From positions 1 through 64,000 of the forward strand of contig JAEWBN010000010.1 of the NCBI GenBank assembly GCA_023391095.1: 64,000 nt of DNA. Direction: 5' to 3'. Shown here one piece after another: positions 58,572 to 64,000 of this stretch. This DNA comes from Pseudomonadota bacterium (GTDB lineage: Bacteria; Pseudomonadota; Alphaproteobacteria; Rhizobiales; Devosiaceae). The notes beneath the pieces were generated by a model that was given only the letters and a program-made list of their open reading frames with translations, was not told the origin of the DNA and searched no databases. The translations under genes were made by a program, and so were the position numbers. Every line of letters begins with the position of its first letter. Position 1 is the stretch's first letter.

Positions 58572-58588
58572 ATGCATGGCTGGCATGA
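58572..58588 (+). promoter_or_regulatory. LysR-type box of small RNA unit 2
   Basis: ATGCATGGCTGGCATGA differs from the unit 1 box by one base in the spacer. It keeps the ATGC-N7-GCAT dyad, and the promoter elements occur at the same offsets (TTGCCG at 58600, TCATAT at 58622). Confidence 0.82.
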
Positions 58589-58599
58589 CCCGAAAGGAA

Positions 58600-58627
58600 T
58601 TGCCGACTAAGTCAGTAGAGTTCATAT
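58600..58627 (+). promoter_or_regulatory. Promoter of small RNA unit 2
   Basis: The -35 TTGCCG (58600-58605) and -10 TCATAT (58622-58627) are 16 bp apart. Predicted start is near 58634. Confidence 0.72.
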
Positions 58628-58633
58628 TGCGCT

Positions 58634-58828
58634 TGTTGCTGAGGCGCGCTCCGATCTCCTCCTCCCTTCGGACCCCGTATCGCAACACTGAACTGCGGAT
58701 CTCTCCTCCTCCCTGATCCAAGGTTCTTCGGCAGAGCGCATTTCCTCCTCCCTTGCTCTCTGCCCCACTTTCGATTTGGCTTCGGCCCTATCATCAGGCT
58801 CCAACTTCGGTTGGAGCCTCTTTTTTTT
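58634..58828 (+). ncRNA. Small RNA unit 2, three anti-SD hairpins, about 195 nt
   Basis: Three hairpins show CCUCCUCC in their loops. Hairpin 1 is UCCGA/UCGGA at 58650-58672, loop UCUCCUCCUCCCU. Hairpin 2 is GGAUC/GAUCC at 58697-58719, with the same 13-nt loop. Hairpin 3 is GGCAGAGC/GCUCUCUGCC at 58730-58764, loop containing UUCCUCCUCCCUU. The terminator is GGCUCCAAC-UUCG-GUUGGAGCC (58797-58818) followed by a U tract. The plan resembles NfeR1 (alpha-r14) and the cuckoo family, which carry repeated CCUCCUCC loops against ribosome-binding sites. It is longer than the known members I recall. Confidence 0.83.
58766..58827 (+). repeat. 62-nt 3' module of unit 2, identical to unit 3
   Basis: This stretch from CACTTTCGATTTGG through the terminator and T tract is base-for-base the same as 59139-59200. 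The upstream parts of the two units differ in stems but keep the loop motif. Confidence 0.88.
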
Positions 58829-58941
58829 GCGCCTTTGGCGTGGGCAGCCCTCTCCTGTGATCGCCTTACAAGGGCAGTCCGGCAAACCTGTCGCTAACCT
58901 GTCGAAATGCACATTTAATGGTCAGATTGTCGCTGTGCCTA

Positions 58942-58958
58942 ATGCATAGCTGGCATGA
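58942..58958 (+). promoter_or_regulatory. LysR-type box of small RNA unit 3
   Basis: ATGCATAGCTGGCATGA is identical to the unit 1 box. Promoter elements are again at +28 (TTGCTG, 58970) and +50 (CTATAT, 58992). Confidence 0.82.
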
Positions 58959-58969
58959 CCCACCATGCA

Positions 58970-58997
58970 TTGCTGACCAAAAGGTCAAAAACTATAT
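58970..58997 (+). promoter_or_regulatory. Promoter of small RNA unit 3
   Basis: The -35 TTGCTG (58970-58975) and -10 CTATAT (58992-58997) are 16 bp apart. Predicted start is near 59004. Confidence 0.74.
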
Positions 58998-59003
58998 TGG
59001 CCT

Positions 59004-59200
59004 TGTCGCTGATGAAGCCGCTCCGTTTCCTCCTCCCTCGGACCCGCTTCTTGCGACACCGGATCGGAACCGAATCCTCCTCCCTCGGTTCAGGTCCAAC
59101 GGCCTGGCACAAATCCTCCTCCCTTGTGCCCAGGCCAACACTTTCGATTTGGCTTCGGCCCTATCATCAGGCTCCAACTTCGGTTGGAGCCTCTTTTTTT
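59004..59200 (+). ncRNA. Small RNA unit 3, three anti-SD hairpins, about 197 nt
   Basis: Hairpin 1 is UCCG/CGGA at 59022-59042, with UUUCCUCCUCCCU in the loop. Hairpin 2 is GAACCGA/UCGGUUC at 59067-59091, loop AUCCUCCUCCC. Hairpin 3 is GGCCU-GGCACAA with UUGUGCC-C-AGGCC at 59101-59136, again with loop AUCCUCCUCCC. Stems differ from unit 2 by compensatory changes while loops are kept. The 3' 62 nt and terminator are identical to unit 2. The pattern is that of a duplicated riboregulator under selection for exposed anti-SD loops. Confidence 0.84.
59139..59200 (+). repeat. 62-nt 3' module of unit 3, identical to unit 2
   Basis: Base-for-base copy of 58766-58827, including the GGCTCCAAC-TTCG-GTTGGAGCC terminator. 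The two copies begin 373 bp apart. Confidence 0.88.
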
Positions 59201-59223
59201 GCTCAGTATTGGGCCGCGCGTTT

Positions 59224-59279
59224 CTGCATGGCAGCACTTCCGATTGCGCGTTTGTGATGGAGCGCGTGGCGAACCATAG
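59224..59279 (+). promoter_or_regulatory. Degenerate box and promoter of small RNA unit 4
   Basis: TGCATGGC (59225-59232) matches the left half of the LysR-type boxes. TTGTGA (59252) and the -10-like CCATAG (59274) occur at the same +28 and +50 offsets. The right half-site is not conserved, so this may be a weak or LysR-independent promoter. Confidence 0.45.
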
Positions 59280-59285
59280 TGTCTC

Positions 59286-59384
59286 CAACAGCGGCGTTCG
59301 TGGCGCCGCTACCCTCCAAGGTCAGAGGCCCCGGCCAACGACCTCAGGCCCCGCCCCTCCCCTCGGGCGGGGCTTTCTTGTTTT
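59286..59384 (+). ncRNA. Candidate small RNA unit 4, about 99 nt
   Basis: Hairpin AGCGGCG/CGCCGCU (59290-59310) is followed by unpaired ACCCUCCAA and a second stem AGGUC/GACCU with inner GGCC/GGCC. A strong terminator follows, GCCCCGCCC/GGGCGGGGC (59348-59373), loop CUCCCCUC, and a broken U tract. The layout mirrors unit 1 (AGCGG stem, CCCUCC stretch, second stem, C-rich-loop terminator) but without the CCUCCUCC loop. Its last two bases overlap the stop of the convergent exporter gene. Confidence 0.5.
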
Positions 59385-61008
59385 AGACGTCCGGCAGTTC
59401 TCGCCACGGCAGGTCATCGCGCGTCGGAACGGTCTGCCGTTCGATCATCCGATGCACCAGCGGAACGCCCTCACCGCGATGCAGGCGCCGCAAAGCCTCA
59501 GTGTTCTCAGCATCCGCCACAGTGCGGCGCAGATTGTGCCGGACGTAGTCATCCCATGTGGGAACGTGATAGCTTTCTACCCACAGGCTGGGATGCTCGA
59601 GATCGCGTAATATCGCCCACTGGCGGGCGCCGTCGCGAATACGAATCCGGCGGCGAGCCGCCATCAGCTCCAGGAACTTCGGAATATCGGCAGGATCGAT
59701 CTGGTAGTCGATCATCACAAGAATGGGACCGCTGCGCGGCAGAAGACCCAGCTTGAGCTCCGGCTCGCTGAACTTGTTGTGCGGGTTGAGGTCGCGCGAG
59801 GTGAATTCAGGCAGCCGAAGCTGGAAACCCACGGCAGCGCAGAGCAGCAGCACGCCGCTCGCCCCGACCAAGGCCCATTGAGGCTCTGACAGGTCCGCGG
59901 TCACGCCCCACACCCAACTCCCCAGCGCCATGCCGCCGAACGTCGCCGTTTGATAAAGCGCCAGTGCGCGCCCCACGACCCAGCGCGGCGTCGAAAGCTG
60001 GATGGAAACGTTGAACAGCGAAAGCGACAGCACCCAGCATGCACCGGTCGGGATCAGCAAGAGGTGGCTGACCAAAGGAATGCGGCTGAAACCCAGCCCC
60101 ACGCAGGCCACTGCAAAGACCAGGCAGGCGACGCGCACGATCACCTCGTTGGTGAACCGCTCACGCACCCAGCCATTAAGCAAGGCGCCCCCAATCGCGC
60201 CCAGACCGAAGCATCCCAGCAGAGTGCCATAGACCATGGCCCCGCCGCCCACATAGTCGTTGGCCACCGAAGGCAAGAGCGCCAGGATGCTGACGGCGGC
60301 AGCACCGAACAGGAAGCCCCGAAACAGCACCGACGTCAGGTTGGGGGACAGGGAAACGTAGCGGATACCGGCCCACATGGCGCTGCCAAAGCGCTCTCTC
60401 GGCAGGCGAGACGAGACCCGCACCGGCTGCCAGCGCCACAGGGCCAGGATAAGCGGAATGTAGGAGAAGGCGTTGAGGGCAAAGGCAGCCGCAGCACCGG
60501 CAAACGCCACGATCAGCCCGCCCACCGCCGGCCCCACGCTGCGCATCATGTTGAAGCCCATGGAATTGAGCGTCACCGCCCCGGCGAGATCCGAGCGGGG
60601 CACGATATCGCCCATGGACGCTTGCCATGACGGGTTGAAGAGCGCGGTTCCGCAGCCGATCAGGAAAGTGAAGGCCAACAACAGCCAGGGGGACATCAGG
60701 CCAAAGAAGGTCAGCGCGGCCAGCGCGATGGACACCAGCATCAGACCACACTGGGCCACCAGCATCACGGTGCGCCGATCAAAATTATCCGCAAGGGCGC
60801 CGGCGGCCAGCGAAAACATCATGATGGGCAGCGTGGTCGATGCCTGCACCAGCGCCACCATGTTGTAGGAGTCGGTCAGGGTGGTCATCATCCACCCGGC
60901 ACCGACCGACTGGACCAGGCCTCCGAGATTGGAGACGAGCGTGGCCAGCCACAGAAGGCGAAAAGTTTCATGCCGGAAGGGCGCCAGCATGGGGGGGCGT
61001 TCAGACAT
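59383..61008 (-). CDS. MFS_3-type exporter with a C-terminal soluble domain
   Basis: The 541-residue protein has about twelve membrane helices (1-405) of the MFS_3 / EntS-like exporter branch, starting FRHETFRLLWLATLVSNLGG. An extra soluble C-terminal domain (about 425-541) has PILVMIDYQIDPADIPKFLELMAARRRIRIRDGARQW. The domain looks like a dimeric alpha+beta barrel of the antibiotic-monooxygenase type. Fusions of this kind are annotated in many alphaproteobacteria, with unknown substrate. Confidence 0.85.
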   Translation of the reverse strand: MSERPPMLAPFRHETFRLLWLATLVSNLGGLVQSVGAGWMMTTLTDSYNMVALVQASTTLPIMMFSLAAGALADNFDRRTVMLVAQCGLMLVSIALAALTFFGLMSPWLLLAFTFLIGCGTALFNPSWQASMGDIVPRSDLAGAVTLNSMGFNMMRSVGPAVGGLIVAFAGAAAAFALNAFSYIPLILALWRWQPVRVSSRLPRERFGSAMWAGIRYVSLSPNLTSVLFRGFLFGAAAVSILALLPSVANDYVGGGAMVYGTLLGCFGLGAIGGALLNGWVRERFTNEVIVRVACLVFAVACVGLGFSRIPLVSHLLLIPTGACWVLSLSLFNVSIQLSTPRWVVGRALALYQTATFGGMALGSWVWGVTADLSEPQWALVGASGVLLLCAAVGFQLRLPEFTSRDLNPHNKFSEPELKLGLLPRSGPILVMIDYQIDPADIPKFLELMAARRRIRIRDGARQWAILRDLEHPSLWVESYHVPTWDDYVRHNLRRTVADAENTEALRRLHRGEGVPLVHRMIERQTVPTRDDLPWRELPDV

Positions 61009-61114
61009 CTCTACTCCTGGAAGCAGAAGGCCATGGCCTCCTGCCTATCCAGTGTAGTCGAACATGGGGCCAATCCAAGGCCCTTTAACCACCAACAGGC
61101 GTTGGTCTATCGCC

Positions 61115-62347
<1,233 letters not shown>

Positions 62348-62524
62348 TTAAACATCGCCGGCCTGCACGCAACAGATTTCGGACGCCCCAGCGTGCCAGA
62401 AAGCGAGACGGCCGCCACACTTCCGCCGCCAAATGGCCCGGTCACGTCCTGTTTCGCTCCTTAGTGGAACCGCATTGCGCTGCTTATCTCAGCGCATCGA
62501 AACGAGGATAGCGACGTCGATCCC

Positions 62525-62824
62525 ATGCACAAATCCACGTCCCGCCGACGCAAGCGTATCAGCCTTTGGGCCGTTCTGGGCACATGCACTGCCCTGCTCG
62601 GCTCCGTTGCTGCCTTGGCTGCAAGTGTCAGCCCTGCCCGTGCGGCCAACATCGCAAGTCAGGCTGACACGCAGGTTGCCGTCTTTATGGTCCCCCTGAC
62701 CCTCCTCGTTCTGATCATGCTGGTTGAAGTCGTCTGCTTCGTGCGCCGGGGCGCCCTCCCCGCTCAGGTGCCTGCTGGCAAACCGCATCGGCCGCCGCTG
62801 TCCCAATGGCGTGGCCATTCCTGA
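62525..62824 (+). CDS. Small two-helix membrane protein
   Basis: The 99-residue protein has a basic N-terminus (MHKSTSRRRKRIS) and two hydrophobic helices (about 14-35 and 53-74, VFMVPLTLLVLIMLVEVVCFV), with a polar tail. GAGGATAGCG precedes the ATG at about 15 nt, so translation signals are only fair. No family is recognised. A terminator-ended C-rich 3' region follows. Confidence 0.6.
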   Translation: MHKSTSRRRKRISLWAVLGTCTALLGSVAALAASVSPARAANIASQADTQVAVFMVPLTLLVLIMLVEVVCFVRRGALPAQVPAGKPHRPPLSQWRGHS

Positions 62825-62900
62825 GACGACAGCATCTCCTCCCAAAACGTACTGACCTCCAAGCTCCTTGAACCGGCTCCTGTGGCCGGTTCTTTTTTTT
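62825..62900 (+). ncRNA. C-rich 3' region or small RNA with UCUCCUCCC, mmgR/suhB-like
   Basis: Immediately after the small membrane protein there is an unstructured stretch with CTCCTCCC (62836-62843) and GACCTCCAAGC, ending in terminator GAACCGGC/GCCGGTTC (62870-62892) with eight T. The 70-80 nt size and single-stranded UCCUCCC core recall the mmgR/suhB small RNA of Rhizobiales. No separate promoter is obvious, so it may be a 3'-UTR-derived RNA. Confidence 0.5.
62870..62900 (+). terminator. Rho-independent terminator
   Basis: GAACCGGC and GCCGGTTC form an 8-bp stem around TCCTGTG, followed by TTTTTTTT. Confidence 0.93.
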
Positions 62901-62993
62901 GCGCGTGGCCTTGTGGCTGACGGGCGCTGTTGGCGGGACTTTGCTTTTCCCGGAAGCTCGTCTACCAATCGGTCAAAGACCACCGGACCTGCC

Positions 62994-64000
62994 ATGACCG
63001 ACCTGCCTCTCGACCCCGCGCGCATTCGCGCCCTCTTCCCCGCCTTTTCCGAGCCCAGCCTCGCCGGTCAGGCCTTCTTCGAAAATGCCGGCGGTTCCTA
63101 CACGGCGCAGCCAGTGCTCGATAAGCTGGATCATTACTACAGGGCCACCAAGGTCCAGCCCTACGGCGTCTACGCAGCATCCCGCGCGGCAGGCGCTGCC
63201 ATGGATCTCGCCTTTGAGCGCATGGCCGCCGCGTTCAATGTCAGTGCCGACTGGATCCACTTCGGCCCCTCCACCTCTGCCAACACCTATATCCTGGCGC
63301 AGGCCGTTTCTGGCTGGCTGAAGCCGGGCGACGCCATCATCGTCACCAATCAGGATCATGAGGCCAATACGGGCAATTGGCGGCGCCTTGCCCGCCACGG
63401 CATCGAAGTGCGCGAATGGGCGGTCGATCCTGCCACCGGGCGGTTGTCGCTCGACACCCTTGCCGCCATCCTGGACGAAAAGGTCCGTCTGGTTACGGCC
63501 CCCCACTGCTCCAACATCGTGGGCGAGATAAACCCAATTGCGGAGGTTGCCAACCGCGCGCATGCCGTCGGCGCAGTGCTCGTGGTCGACGGGGTGAGTT
63601 ACGCGCCCCACGGTATCCCGGACCTCGAGGCGCTGGGGGCGGACATATACCTCTTCTCCGCCTATAAGGTTTACGGGCCTCATCAGGGCGTGATGGCGAT
63701 CCGGCCGGAACTGGCCGCGCAACTGCCCAATCAAGGCCACTACTTCAACGACAGCAAACCGCGTTACCGGCTCACCCCCGCCGGCCCGGACCATGCCCAG
63801 ATCGCCGCCTGCGCCGGCATGGCCGACTATTTCGAAGCGGTGTCGGCCATAGCCGGCGACAAGGTCGAAGGCACGGACCCCTTCCGCCGCGCCCATGCCG
63901 CAATGCGGGCACAGGAAATTGCGCTGGCCCGGCCGCTCCTGGACTATCTCGCAAACCGCAACGATGTCCGCCTGATCGGCCCGGCGAACCCTGAACTGCG
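62994..64000 (+). CDS. Class V aminotransferase / cysteine desulfurase-like PLP enzyme, partial at window end
   Basis: The first 335 residues of a class V fold-type I PLP enzyme are visible, with Lys225 in FSAYKVYGPHQG as the likely PLP lysine and TAPHCSNIVGEINPI and VVDGVSYAPHGIPDLEALGAD upstream of it. The C-terminus is outside the window. The sequence resembles the class V proteins of unknown substrate rather than a true IscS or SufS, because the catalytic cysteine loop has not been reached. Confidence 0.82.
   Translation, partial: MTDLPLDPARIRALFPAFSEPSLAGQAFFENAGGSYTAQPVLDKLDHYYRATKVQPYGVYAASRAAGAAMDLAFERMAAAFNVSADWIHFGPSTSANTYILAQAVSGWLKPGDAIIVTNQDHEANTGNWRRLARHGIEVREWAVDPATGRLSLDTLAAILDEKVRLVTAPHCSNIVGEINPIAEVANRAHAVGAVLVVDGVSYAPHGIPDLEALGADIYLFSAYKVYGPHQGVMAIRPELAAQLPNQGHYFNDSKPRYRLTPAGPDHAQIAACAGMADYFEAVSAIAGDKVEGTDPFRRAHAAMRAQEIALARPLLDYLANRNDVRLIGPANPEL

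Larger units (their letters stand above)
58227..59382. other. 1.16-kb protein-free region carrying four tandem small RNA units
   Basis: No protein gene is credible here; the open frames overlap hairpin arrays and lack ribosome sites and codon bias. The region is filled by four terminator-ended units (58409-58516, 58634-58828, 59004-59200, 59286-59384) with matching upstream promoter elements. The gaps between them, for example 58829-58941, hold the LysR-type boxes and promoters and no further feature. Confidence 0.85.

Noticed and set aside
58347..58958. Boxes read as leader peptides starting MHSWHD or MHGWHD
   Set aside because: They lie upstream of the -35 elements, have no ribosome-binding site and do not continue as conserved peptides.
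58918..59610. 230-residue frame through small RNA units 3 and 4
   Set aside because: It crosses terminators, promoters and the 3' end of the exporter; the hairpin structure explains the sequence better.

Overview
This is a GC-rich alphaproteobacterial chromosome segment. The layout suggests a Hyphomicrobiales genome, plausibly Devosia or a relative. That is an inference from a long RpoD downstream of DnaG, an LsrB/VtlR-type LysR regulator directly after trxB, an OhrR/Ohr pair, the oxidative pentose pathway enzymes, and tandem anti-Shine-Dalgarno small RNA genes. No rRNA, tRNA, CRISPR array, insertion sequence or prophage was seen.

Layout. 0-7.2 kb is a plant-polysaccharide and pentose block: a LacI regulator with two palindromic operators, a GH127 arabinofuranosidase, a paired DUF606 transporter, and a convergent operon of a FAH-family ketodeoxy-pentonate dehydratase and 2-oxoglutarate semialdehyde dehydrogenase. 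7.2-15 kb holds envelope and unknown proteins (SIMPL, YjbQ, a large OmpA-domain protein, a frameshifted YqhA, DUF533) and a flavin oxidoreductase. 15-20 kb is dnaG-rpoD with small trailing genes. 20-27 kb carries BrkB, HdeD, an MFS exporter, a diguanylate cyclase, YqeY and carA. 27-36 kb has a zinc peptidase, fructuronate reductase/KDG kinase, RNase T2, ohrR/ohr, an ABC exporter and a GNAT enzyme. 35-44 kb has motA-motB, a GH43 xylosidase, YghU, an rRNA methyltransferase, a lone receiver protein, paired small secreted Cys proteins and an aldo/keto reductase. 44-58 kb is the carB / greA / trxB / lsrB block, with a polysaccharide flippase, an acyltransferase, a frameshifted threonine aldolase, a TPR methyltransferase and a cold-shock gene between carB and greA. 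59-64 kb has an MFS_3 exporter, two PLP aminotransferases and a small membrane protein.

The most striking element is the protein-free kilobase at 58.2-59.4 kb, just downstream of lsrB. Three promoters have identical geometry: a 17-bp LysR-type box (ATGC-N7-GCAT plus GA), a -35 element starting 28 bp after the box start, and a -10 starting 50 bp after it. Each drives a compact, terminator-ended non-coding unit. Units 2 and 3 (about 195 nt) are tandem paralogs, each showing UCCUCCUCCC or a near-identical string in three successive hairpin loops, and they share a 62-nt identical 3' end. Unit 1 (about 108 nt) has one such loop plus a second CCCUCC stretch. A fourth, degenerate unit follows with the same spacing. 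I read this as a LysR-controlled array of multi-loop anti-SD riboregulators (NfeR1/cuckoo-like and AbcR-like), beside the gene for its probable activator.

Two conserved genes (YqhA family, threonine aldolase) are each broken by a single-base indel next to a short C run, so either young pseudogenes or sequencing errors are possible.
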